A stretch of 12,490 bases of DNA, from NCBI GenBank assembly GCA_937892835.1, contig CALBHM010000347.1, positions 1 through 12,490 on the forward strand, written 5' to 3'. The DNA comes from an uncultured Ruminococcus sp. (lineage in GTDB: Bacteria; Bacillota; Clostridia; Oscillospirales; Acutalibacteraceae). Below the pieces are notes generated by a model. The model was not told where the DNA came from. It saw only the letters and a program-made list of their open reading frames with translations, and searched no databases. Below are positions 1 through 7,197 of this stretch, one piece after another. A program made the position numbers and the translations under genes. Within the stretch, counting starts at the first letter, position 1. Each line of letters opens with the position of its first letter.

Positions 1-1
1 C

Positions 2-1750
2 TGGGAGTGCGAATGCGGACACCAGCACTCCATCGGCAGCCGTGAAGAGCTGTACAAGATGAGCGGCAACGAGAAGGCCAAGACCGTAGAGTTCCATCGT
101 CCTTACATTGATGAGATCACCATCACCTGCCCCGAGTGCGGCAAGCAGATGAAGCGTGTTCCCGAGGTTATTGACTGCTGGTTCGATTCAGGCTCAATGC
201 CTTTCGCACAGCACCATTATCCGTTCGAGAACAAGGACCTTTTTGAGAGCCAATTCCCGGCAGATTTCATCTCCGAAGCTGTTGACCAGACAAGAGGCTG
301 GTTCTATTCGCTTCTTGCAATTTCAACCCTCATCTTCAACAAGGCTCCGTTCAAAAACGTTATTGTTCTCGGTCACGTTCAGGACGAAAACGGACAGAAG
401 ATGAGTAAATCCAAGGGTAATGCCGTTGACCCGTTCGACGCTCTCAAAACCTACGGTGCAGACGCTATTCGTTGGTATTTCTATACGAACTCCGCTCCGT
501 GGCTCCCGAACCGTTTCCACGGCAAGGCTGTTATCGAGGGTCAGCGCAAATTCATGGGTACTCTTTGGAACACATACGCTTTCTATGTTCTTTATGCTGA
601 GATTGACAAGTTTGACCCGACGAAGTACGAGCTTGATTATGACAAGCTTTCCGTCATGGATAAGTGGCTTCTTTCAAAGCTTAACTCAATGGTAAAGAGC
701 GTTGACACCAATATGGATAATTACAGAATTCCAGAAGCATGTAAAGCTCTCCAGGAATTCGTTGACGACATGAGCAACTGGTATGTTCGCCGCTGCCGTG
801 AGCGTTATTGGAAGCAGGGACTTGAGCAGGATAAGATCAACGCTTATCTTACACTTTACACCGCACTTGTTACGGTCGCAAAGGCATCCGCTCCGATGAT
901 TCCGTTCATGGCTGAGGATATCTATCAGAATCTTGTTCGTTCCGTTGACAAAAATGCTGAGGAAAGCGTACATCTTTGTTCATTCCCCGAGGTGAACGAA
1001 AATCACATTGACCTTGAGCTTGAGAAGAATATGGACGAGGTTCTCAACATTGTAGGTCTCGGCCGTGCAGCAAGAAACGGCGCAAACATCAAGAACCGTC
1101 AGCCGCTTGCAAAAATGTATGTAAACGCAGACATCAAGCTTGACGGCTACTATAAGGATATCATTGAAGATGAGTTGAACATCAAGGACGTTGTTTTCGT
1201 TGATGCAGCCGACGAGCTTTCCGATTATAACTTTAAGCCGCAGCTTAAAACACTCGGACCTAAGTACGGCAAGAATCTCGGCGAAATCAGAACCGCACTT
1301 TCGGAGCTTGACGGTTCAAAGGCCAAGAAAGAGCTTGACGCAGACGGTCACATTACGCTGAACATCAGCATCGGTGCAATCGAGCTGACAGCAGATGATC
1401 TTCTCATTGAAGCTGTTCAGAAATCGGGTCTGTTCTCGGTTTCCGACTTCGGTGTAACCGTTGCAATCGACACAACGCTCACTCCCGAGCTTGTCGAAGA
1501 GGGCTTTGTCCGTGAGATTATCAGCAAGATTCAGACAATGCGTAAAGACGCCGACTTCAACGTTACCGATCACATCATCATCAGCGTTGAGGGCAATGAT
1601 AAGATTGCCGATATCATCACTCGCAACAAGGCTGATATCTTCACCGCAGTTGTTGCAGATGATCTTGTTGTAGGCTCTGTCGACGGACATACCGCCGAAT
1701 GGAACATCAACGGCGAAAAAGCAACTTTCGGAGTTAAGGTTAACAAATAA
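2..1750 (+). CDS. ileS: Isoleucyl-tRNA synthetase, C-terminal part (5' end outside window)
   Basis: Cytoplasmic class I aminoacyl-tRNA synthetase that charges tRNA-Ile. The reading frame is open from base 2, upstream of the first internal ATG (59), so this is the 3' part of a longer gene; 582 residues are visible. Seen here: two Cys pairs (CEC encoded near bases 8-16 and CPEC encoded from base 128) resembling a zinc-binding insertion; the family signature VIDCWFDSGSMPFAQ just after them; QTRGWFYSLL; and the catalytic KMSKS loop encoded at 398-412. The anticodon-binding domain follows, with NWYVRRCRERYW and a long C-terminal extension ending near 1750. DCWFDSGSMPFAQ and the long C-terminus suggest the 'type 2' (eukaryote-like, about 1040 aa) IleRS that many Clostridia carry. 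That subtype is inferred because the HIGH region is missing. A terminator lies 18 nt after the stop. Confidence 0.97.
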   Translation, partial: WECECGHQHSIGSREELYKMSGNEKAKTVEFHRPYIDEITITCPECGKQMKRVPEVIDCWFDSGSMPFAQHHYPFENKDLFESQFPADFISEAVDQTRGWFYSLLAISTLIFNKAPFKNVIVLGHVQDENGQKMSKSKGNAVDPFDALKTYGADAIRWYFYTNSAPWLPNRFHGKAVIEGQRKFMGTLWNTYAFYVLYAEIDKFDPTKYELDYDKLSVMDKWLLSKLNSMVKSVDTNMDNYRIPEACKALQEFVDDMSNWYVRRCRERYWKQGLEQDKINAYLTLYTALVTVAKASAPMIPFMAEDIYQNLVRSVDKNAEESVHLCSFPEVNENHIDLELEKNMDEVLNIVGLGRAARNGANIKNRQPLAKMYVNADIKLDGYYKDIIEDELNIKDVVFVDAADELSDYNFKPQLKTLGPKYGKNLGEIRTALSELDGSKAKKELDADGHITLNISIGAIELTADDLLIEAVQKSGLFSVSDFGVTVAIDTTLTPELVEEGFVREIISKIQTMRKDADFNVTDHIIISVEGNDKIADIITRNKADIFTAVVADDLVVGSVDGHTAEWNINGEKATFGVKVNK

Positions 1751-1767
1751 ATTTAGATAAAATTTTT

Positions 1768-1800
1768 TCTCCCGACTTTTTATGGTCGGGAGATTTTTTT
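1768..1800 (+). terminator. Intrinsic terminator of ileS
   Basis: Perfect 9-bp stem, TCTCCCGAC (1768-1776) against GTCGGGAGA (1785-1793), with an 8-nt loop, followed directly by a run of seven T. It sits 18 nt after the ileS stop codon and separates ileS from azlCD. Confidence 0.95.
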
Positions 1801-1886
1801 GCATAATAATACATTCACAATTTTTGCTACAATTTAAAGCTATTTATATAATAATTACGGCTTTCCTTTGTAAAGTTTGAATTTCT

Positions 1887-1921
1887 TTGACATTGACAAA
1901 AAAGCGACAAAAAACTACAAT
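1887..1921 (+). promoter_or_regulatory. Sigma-70-type promoter for azlCD
   Basis: TTGACA at 1893-1898, a 17-nt spacer, then TACAAT at 1916-1921. A second overlapping TTGACA lies at 1887-1892. The predicted transcription start is near 1928. An upstream in-frame start for azlC at 1877 would lie above this promoter, so the promoter supports the downstream ATG at 1961. I see no operator or riboswitch fold in the roughly 30-nt leader. Confidence 0.75.
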
Positions 1922-1960
1922 TATTACATTGTGAATAATTATACATTGAGAAGGGACTTT

Positions 1961-2671
1961 ATGAAAAAAAAGAAAGTAATTATTGACGCTTTTAAAGCCG
2001 CATTTCCGCACACTATACCTATCCTTGCCGGCTTTTCGTTTCTCGGTTTTTCATTCGGCGTTTTGATGAATGTTTCCGGATTCAGTTTTTGGTATCCGCT
2101 TGTGATGAGCATTGTCGTTTTCGGCGGTTCAATCGAATTTGTAGCCGTATCGATGCTGCTCAGTCCTTTTGCTCCGATACAAACGCTGATAATGTCACTG
2201 ATGATTCAGGCAAGACATCTTTTTTACGGACTTTCAATGCTTGATAAATACAAAAATGTCGGCATTAAAAAGTATTATTTGATTTTCGGAATGTGCGACG
2301 AAACATTTTCAATCAACTGCTCCGTAGATATTCCCGAGGGAATTGACAAGGGCTGGTTCATGACCGCCGTAACTTTGCTTGATCACATCTATTGGATCAA
2401 CGGCTCGCTCATCGGCGGACTTGTCGGCTCACTTATTCCGTTTGACACAACGGGACTTGATTTTGTCATGACGGCGATGTTTGTTGTAATTTTCCTTGAA
2501 CAGTGGATGAAAGAAAAGAAGCATTATACCTCACTTATCGGACTTTTTGCGTCCATAATTTGTCTTCTTCTTTTCGGTTCGGATTCGTTCATGATTCCGA
2601 CGATGCTGTTCATACTTTTCCTGCTTACTGCACTTCGCAAGCCTATTGAGAAAGGGGGCGGACTGGAATGA
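1961..2671 (+). CDS. azlC: AzlC-family amino-acid exporter, large subunit
   Basis: Integral membrane protein of 236 aa, the large subunit of the two-component AzlCD exporter. The family exports branched-chain amino acids and toxic analogues such as 4-azaleucine. The AzlC pattern is visible: an N-terminal GFSFLGFSFGVLM segment (about residues 24-36), GGSIEF (55-60), QARHLFYGLSMLDKYK (83-98), then MCDETFSI (111-118), and further hydrophobic segments to the C-terminus. The ATG at 1961 is chosen over an in-frame start 28 codons upstream for three reasons: GAGAAGGG lies 5 nt before it, the length then matches the family (about 230-240 aa), and the promoter falls inside the longer version. The gene overlaps azlD by 4 nt (ATGA), which suggests translational coupling. 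The actual substrate is not readable from sequence; given the neighbouring operon, an aromatic amino acid is possible. Confidence 0.9.
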   Translation: MKKKKVIIDAFKAAFPHTIPILAGFSFLGFSFGVLMNVSGFSFWYPLVMSIVVFGGSIEFVAVSMLLSPFAPIQTLIMSLMIQARHLFYGLSMLDKYKNVGIKKYYLIFGMCDETFSINCSVDIPEGIDKGWFMTAVTLLDHIYWINGSLIGGLVGSLIPFDTTGLDFVMTAMFVVIFLEQWMKEKKHYTSLIGLFASIICLLLFGSDSFMIPTMLFILFLLTALRKPIEKGGGLE

Positions 2672-3000
2672 CAGTTACTCAGCAAATTATAACGATAGCG
2701 ATTACGGCAATAGCTACGATTATTACAAGATTTCTTCCGTTCGCCATTTTCCAGTCAAAGAAGCGTCAAACGCCGAAATTTATTGAATATCTCGGCAAGG
2801 CTCTGCCGGCGGCGGTATTTGCAATGCTGGTTGTCTATTGCCTTAAAAGTGTTGATATCCTCACGGGAAGTCACGGTTTGCCGGAGCTGATAGCGATTAT
2901 AGTAGTTGTTCTTCTCCACCTCTGGAAGAAGCAGATGCTTCTCTCTATTGCCGGCGGCACGATTTGCTACATGCTCCTTGTTCAGTTCGTGTTTAAGTGA
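2668..3000 (+). CDS. azlD: AzlD-family amino-acid exporter, small subunit
   Basis: Small integral membrane protein of 110 aa, the partner AzlC needs for export. It has the usual AzlD size and plan: a first hydrophobic helix (residues about 5-27), the motif TRFLPFAIF (about 20-28), a basic loop (QSKKRQTPKF), then YLGKALPAAVFAMLVVY and two more hydrophobic stretches. The start codon lies inside the azlC stop (ATGA), with a purine-rich SD (AAAGGGGGCGG) just upstream. No convincing GC-rich terminator follows; an A/T-only inverted repeat at 3044-3062 with a short T run is the only candidate. Confidence 0.9.
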   Translation: MTVTQQIITIAITAIATIITRFLPFAIFQSKKRQTPKFIEYLGKALPAAVFAMLVVYCLKSVDILTGSHGLPELIAIIVVVLLHLWKKQMLLSIAGGTICYMLLVQFVFK

Positions 3001-3043
3001 GTTTTGACCATTTTTACAGCCAACAAATTATAGACATCTCCAT

Positions 3044-3062
3044 ATATTATATGATATAATAT
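3044..3062. repeat. A/T-only perfect inverted repeat after azlD
   Basis: ATATTATA (3044-3051) and TATAATAT (3055-3062) are exact reverse complements around TGA, followed by TTTTAT. It could be a weak terminator for azlCD, an operator half, or only a product of the very AT-rich local composition. I cannot tell which. Confidence 0.4.
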
Positions 3063-3076
3063 TTTATATTACGCAA

Positions 3077-3150
3077 TTATCTTTTTATCTGATAACATTA
3101 TCTCAAAAACATTGACTTTATCGGTTAAAAGTGATAAAGTATTCTATAAT
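3077..3150 (+). promoter_or_regulatory. Promoter with TTATC/GATAA operator-like cluster upstream of the aryl-acid operon
   Basis: Two promoter candidates are visible: TTGACT (3112-3117), 17 nt, TAAAGT (3135-3140); and a consensus TATAAT at 3145-3150 with no good -35. Over them lies the inverted repeat ACTTTATC (3115-3122) / GATAAAGT (3133-3140), 8-bp arms and 10-nt spacer, covering both the -35 and -10 of the first candidate. Just upstream is a second small palindrome, TTATCTGATAA (3085-3095), with extra TTATC copies at 3077-3081 and 3098-3102. Six copies of one pentamer (either orientation) within about 60 bp look like a repressor or activator site array. The regulator is not known. Confidence 0.5.
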
Positions 3151-3208
3151 ACAATTATAATAAATTTCCCGGCATAACAGGAAGTTATAACAATCAGAGG
3201 TGGAAAAA

Positions 3209-4846
3209 ATGGTTATTACCGAGCTTCTTGAAAGAAATGCTCGTCTTTATCCCTCGGACACGGCTCTTGTTGAGGTCAATCCCTCCGTTGAGCGTGACAA
3301 CGCCGTAACCTGGCGTGAAGCAAGTCTTATTGAAAGTGCAAGCCCCGGAGCACCTTATCGCCGTGAGCTTTCATGGAAGGACTTTGACCGCAGGGCAAAC
3401 CGATTTGCAAATCTTCTTCTCAGCAGAAATGTAAAAAGGGGAACCAAGGTTGCAATTCTTCTTATGAATTGCCTTGAATGGCTCCCGATATATTTCGGAA
3501 TTCTTAAGGCAGGCTGTATTGCCGTGCCAATGAATTACCGTTACTCAAGCGATGAGATAAAATATTGCCTTGAGCTTGCCGATGTTGAGGTTTTCGTTTT
3601 CGGCCCTGAATTCATTAGCCGAGTTGACTCGATACATAATGATTTGAAAGATATCAAAATTACACTCTTTGTCGGCAATGATACACCAGAATATGCGGAA
3701 AACTGTATGACGCTTATTCGTTATTGTTCATCGTCGCTTCCGCCGATAGCTTTGGACGAAAACGACCACGCCGCAATTTATTTTTCATCGGGTACAACAG
3801 GCTTTCCAAAAGCGATTCTTCATCGCCATAAGGCTCTCTACTGCTCATGCCTGACCGAGCAGAAACACCACGGACAGCAAAAGGACGACGTTTTCCTTTG
3901 TATTCCGCCGCTTTACCACACAGGTGCAAAAATGCACTGGTTCGGCAGCTTACTTTCGGGCAGTAAAACCGTTATCCTCAGAGGAATTAAACCGGAATGG
4001 ATTCTTCGCACAATTACGGAGGAGAAATGCACAATCGTTTGGCTTCTCGTTCCTTGGGCACAAGACATTTTGGACGCAATAGATTCGGGCAGAATCAATC
4101 TTGACCATTATCTGCTCGACCAGTGGAGACTCATGCATATAGGAGCACAGCCTGTTCCGCCGAGCCTTATCCATAGATGGAAAAAGATTTTCCCGCATCA
4201 TCAGTACGATACAAACTACGGTCTCAGTGAGTCACTCGGACCGGGCTGCGTCCACCTCGGCGTTGAAAACATTGACAAGGTTGGCGCAATCGGCAAGGCA
4301 GGATACCTTTGGGAGACGAAAATTATCGACGACCACGGCGAGCCTGTTAAGCAGGGTGAAGTTGGCGAGCTTGCCGTCAAAGGACCGGGTGTTATGCTCG
4401 AATATTACAACAACCCTAAGGCTACCGAAGAAATTCTCAAGGGCGACTGGCTTTATACGGGAGATATGGCACGAGAGGACGAGGATGGATTTATCTACCT
4501 TGTTGACCGTAAAAAGGATGTTGTTATCTCCGGCGGTGAGAATATTTATCCCGTTCAGATTGAGGACTTCCTCCGCCGCAACGATAAAATCAAGGACGTT
4601 GCCGTTATCGGTATCCCCGACCATCGACTCGGTGAGATTACTGCCGCAATCATTGAAATTAAGGACGGCATGACCTGCACCGAGGAGGAAATCAACGATT
4701 TCTGCGAGGAGCTTCCGAGATACAAGCGTCCCAAGAAGATTATATTTGAAAAAGTTCCCCGTAACCCGACGGGAAAGATAGAAAAACCTGTACTTAGAGC
4801 AAAGTATTGCAAGGGCAGACTTGTCGAATCTCAGATTACAGGCTAA
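3209..4846 (+). CDS. Class I adenylate-forming acyl-CoA synthetase (ANL superfamily)
   Basis: A 545-aa AMP-forming acid-CoA ligase: acid + ATP to acyl-AMP, then acyl-CoA. The ANL motifs appear in order: the phosphate-binding loop SSGTTGFPK (193-201), YGLSE (337-341), YTGD (416-419), the hinge DRKKDV (433-438), GENIYP (443-448) and PTGK with the adenylation lysine K523. The N-terminus has an extra stretch of about 25 residues (about 23-50) before the usual SWKDFDRRANRFA segment. I take this as a feature of this clostridial subfamily rather than a frame error, because the frame is intact. A GTG at 3200 is in frame, but AGAGGTGG lies 6 nt before the ATG at 3209, which decides the start. First gene of the operon, 21 nt before iorA. 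The substrate is probably an aryl- or branched-chain acid, inferred from context only. Confidence 0.9.
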   Translation: MVITELLERNARLYPSDTALVEVNPSVERDNAVTWREASLIESASPGAPYRRELSWKDFDRRANRFANLLLSRNVKRGTKVAILLMNCLEWLPIYFGILKAGCIAVPMNYRYSSDEIKYCLELADVEVFVFGPEFISRVDSIHNDLKDIKITLFVGNDTPEYAENCMTLIRYCSSSLPPIALDENDHAAIYFSSGTTGFPKAILHRHKALYCSCLTEQKHHGQQKDDVFLCIPPLYHTGAKMHWFGSLLSGSKTVILRGIKPEWILRTITEEKCTIVWLLVPWAQDILDAIDSGRINLDHYLLDQWRLMHIGAQPVPPSLIHRWKKIFPHHQYDTNYGLSESLGPGCVHLGVENIDKVGAIGKAGYLWETKIIDDHGEPVKQGEVGELAVKGPGVMLEYYNNPKATEEILKGDWLYTGDMAREDEDGFIYLVDRKKDVVISGGENIYPVQIEDFLRRNDKIKDVAVIGIPDHRLGEITAAIIEIKDGMTCTEEEINDFCEELPRYKRPKKIIFEKVPRNPTGKIEKPVLRAKYCKGRLVESQITG

Positions 4847-4867
4847 ACAGCAAACGGAGGTTATATA

Positions 4868-6607
4868 ATGAAGCAGTTGATGCTCGGCAACGAAGCGGTT
4901 GCCAGAGGACTTTACGAAGCCGGCTGTTCCTTTGTTTCCAGCTACCCGGGTACTCCGAGTACCGAGATCACGGAATATGCCGCAAAGTACAAGGAAATTT
5001 ACGCCGAGTGGGCACCGAATGAGAAGGTTGCCGTTGAAGCGGCTTTCGGCGCATGCGTCGCAGGTAAGAGGAGCTTCTGTTCAATGAAGCACGTCGGACT
5101 TAATGTTGCCGCCGACCCGGTTTTCACAATCGCATACACAGGCGTTAACGCAGGTATGATTATCGGCGTTGCCGACGATGCAGGTATGCACAGCTCACAG
5201 AACGAACAGGATTCACGTCATTATGCTATCGCCGCTAAGCTTCCGATGCTTGAGCCGGCAGACGCAGGCGAGTCACTCAGCTTTACGAAGCTTGCATACG
5301 AAATTTCAGAAAAATACGACACTCCTGTTTTTATCAAGATGTGTACAAGAGTTGCTCACTCTCAGAGCATTATCGAAACATCTGAAAGAGTCGAAACATC
5401 AAAGACCTATGAAAAAGACGGCGCAAAATATATCATGATGCCCGGCAATGCAAAACGTCGCCATCCGATCGTTGAAGCAAGAACGGTAGCTCTTACAGAG
5501 TATGCCGAAACCGCACCGTTTAATCGCATTGAGGACGGCAGCGACCATTCAATCGGTATCATCACATCAAGCACAAGCTATCAGTACGCAAAAGAGGTTT
5601 GCGGTGACAAATATCCTGTTCTCAAGCTCGGCATGATAAATCCTCTGCCGGTCAAGAAAATTCAGGATTTTGCAAAGTCCGTTGACAAGGTAATCGTTAT
5701 TGAAGAGCTTGACGGCATAATTGAAACGCATTGCCGCAACATCGGCGTTGAGGTAACAGGCAAGGAGCTGTTCAGCTGCATTGACGAGCTGAGTCAGAAC
5801 ATAGTTGCAGAGAAGCTCGGATTTACTCCCGACTGCGGAAAGAAGCTTGACGAAAATATTCCGGCAAGACCTCCGGTTATGTGTGCAGGCTGTCCGCACA
5901 GAGGACTTTTCTATACACTTAAAAAGAATAAGCTCACCGTTTTCGGCGATATCGGCTGTTACACACTCGGCGCAGTTCCGCCGCTTGCCGCAATCGACAC
6001 AACCATTTGCATGGGTGCCTCCGTCTCCGGAATTCACGGCTTCAACAAAGCCAACGAAGGTAAGAGCGACGGCAAAACGGTTGCAGTTATCGGCGATTCA
6101 ACCTTCATGCACTCGGGAGTTACGGGACTTATCAATATCGCTTATAATGAATCGAATTCAACTGTTATCATTCTCGATAACTCAATCACAGGCATGACAG
6201 GTCATCAGCAGAACCCGACAACAGGCTTCAACCTTAAGGGCGACCCGTGTACAAAAATTGACCTTGAAACTCTTTGCCGCTCTGTAGGTATTAAGAGAGT
6301 CAGAGTCGTTGACCCATATAATCTTAAAGAATGTGACGATGCTGTTAAGGAAGAGCTTGCGGCAAACGAGCCGTCGGTTATCATTTCAAGAAGACCGTGT
6401 GCACTTCTCAAATATGTTAAGCACAACGGACCTATTACGGCAAATGCAGATAAGTGCATCGGCTGTAAGTCCTGCATGAAGATAGGCTGTCCTGCCATCA
6501 GCATTGTTGACGGCAAGGTTAAAATTGATGCAACACTTTGTACCGGATGCGGCGTTTGCAGTCAGCTCTGCAAGCTCGGCGCACTTCCGAACGGAAAGGA
6601 GTCCTGA
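4868..6607 (+). CDS. iorA: Indolepyruvate:ferredoxin oxidoreductase, alpha subunit
   Basis: Catalytic subunit (579 aa) of the oxygen-sensitive enzyme that interconverts aryl-pyruvate + CoA + oxidised ferredoxin and aryl-acetyl-CoA + CO2 + reduced ferredoxin. Domain order matches IorA: an N-terminal pyrimidine-binding domain with the SSYPGTPSTEI signature (24-34), a middle transketolase C-like region (about 225-300), and a TPP-binding domain with MCAGCPHRG (338-345), GDIGCYTLG (360-368), GDS (409-411) and a downstream Asn in LDNSITGMTG. Two [4Fe-4S] motifs close the protein: C530-x2-C-x2-C-x4-C541 followed by P, and C558-x2-C-x2-C-x3-C568. In the second, the usual Pro after the last Cys is Lys. 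All eight Cys are present. SD GGAGG lies 7 nt before the ATG, and iorB starts 2 nt after the stop. Whether the substrate is indole-, phenyl- or hydroxyphenylpyruvate cannot be read here. Confidence 0.96.
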   Translation: MKQLMLGNEAVARGLYEAGCSFVSSYPGTPSTEITEYAAKYKEIYAEWAPNEKVAVEAAFGACVAGKRSFCSMKHVGLNVAADPVFTIAYTGVNAGMIIGVADDAGMHSSQNEQDSRHYAIAAKLPMLEPADAGESLSFTKLAYEISEKYDTPVFIKMCTRVAHSQSIIETSERVETSKTYEKDGAKYIMMPGNAKRRHPIVEARTVALTEYAETAPFNRIEDGSDHSIGIITSSTSYQYAKEVCGDKYPVLKLGMINPLPVKKIQDFAKSVDKVIVIEELDGIIETHCRNIGVEVTGKELFSCIDELSQNIVAEKLGFTPDCGKKLDENIPARPPVMCAGCPHRGLFYTLKKNKLTVFGDIGCYTLGAVPPLAAIDTTICMGASVSGIHGFNKANEGKSDGKTVAVIGDSTFMHSGVTGLINIAYNESNSTVIILDNSITGMTGHQQNPTTGFNLKGDPCTKIDLETLCRSVGIKRVRVVDPYNLKECDDAVKEELAANEPSVIISRRPCALLKYVKHNGPITANADKCIGCKSCMKIGCPAISIVDGKVKIDATLCTGCGVCSQLCKLGALPNGKES

Positions 6608-6609
6608 TT

Positions 6610-7182
6610 ATGCAGACGAAGAATATTATGATCGTCGGAGTCGGCGGCCAGGGAACATTACTTGCAAGTAAGCTTCTTGGCAGACTTCTTCTCGAAAAAG
6701 GCTATGACGTTAAGGTCAGCGAGGTTCACGGAATGAGCCAGCGAGGCGGCAGTGTTGTTACATATGTCCGCTACGGTGACAAGGTTTATTCACCGATTAT
6801 TGACAAGGGCGAGGCTGATATCATTATTTCTTTTGAGCTTCTCGAAGCGGCTCGCTGGACAGAATTTCTTAAGCCCGACGGAACGATAGTTACCAACACT
6901 CAGGAGATTAACCCTATGCCCGTTATCACTGGTGCGGCTGAATATCCGACCGAGCTTGTTGAAAAAATTAAGGCTCTCGGTGTTAATCTTGATGCTATCG
7001 ACGCTCTTTCGCTTGCCGAAGAGGCAGGAACATCAAAGGCGGTTAACCTTGTTCTCATGGGCAGACTTTCAAAGTATTTTGACTTCACAACAGAGGAATG
7101 GATGGCAGCTATCGAAAAGAGTGTTCCGCCTAAGTTCCTTGAGATAAACAAAAAAGCATTTTTGCTCGGTAAAGACGCGTAA
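6610..7182 (+). CDS. iorB: Indolepyruvate:ferredoxin oxidoreductase, beta subunit
   Basis: A 190-aa cytoplasmic partner of IorA and a member of the 2-oxoacid:ferredoxin oxidoreductase gamma-domain family. It opens with the nucleotide-fold glycine motif GVGGQG (10-15), followed by SEVHGMSQRGGSVVTYVRYG (37-56), the family hallmark. Length agrees with IorB (about 190-200 aa). The in-frame start 24 codons upstream lies inside iorA and is rejected: AAGGAG at 6596-6601 sits 8 nt before the ATG at 6610, and the protein then starts with the usual short lead-in to GVGGQG. The stop-to-start gap to iorA is 2 nt, consistent with translational coupling of a 1:1 complex. The paaK-like gene follows after 15 nt. 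Confidence 0.95.
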   Translation: MQTKNIMIVGVGGQGTLLASKLLGRLLLEKGYDVKVSEVHGMSQRGGSVVTYVRYGDKVYSPIIDKGEADIIISFELLEAARWTEFLKPDGTIVTNTQEINPMPVITGAAEYPTELVEKIKALGVNLDAIDALSLAEEAGTSKAVNLVLMGRLSKYFDFTTEEWMAAIEKSVPPKFLEINKKAFLLGKDA

Positions 7183-7197
7183 ATAGGAGACCTCGTT

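Noticed and set aside
1316..1804. 162-aa open frame on the - strand, opposite the end of ileS
   Set aside because: It lies antisense to a clear conserved gene, crosses the ileS terminator, and has no recognisable domain or SD. Shadow of the ileS frame.
3200..3208. GTG start three codons upstream of the acyl-CoA synthetase ATG
   Set aside because: The GTG lies inside the SD sequence AGAGGTGG that serves the ATG at 3209.
3232..3358. N-terminal insertion in the acyl-CoA synthetase as a possible frameshift or fusion
   Set aside because: The frame is continuous, codon use is unchanged, and the stretch resembles what I recall in clostridial homologues of this subfamily.
5567..6037. 156-aa open frame on the - strand opposite iorA
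   Set aside because: Fully inside iorA, with Cys/Asn-rich unlikely composition and no motif. Shadow.
6538..6609. Longer iorB start inside iorA
   Set aside because: The extra 24 residues encode the iorA ferredoxin domain in another frame; a good SD and the family length fit 6610.
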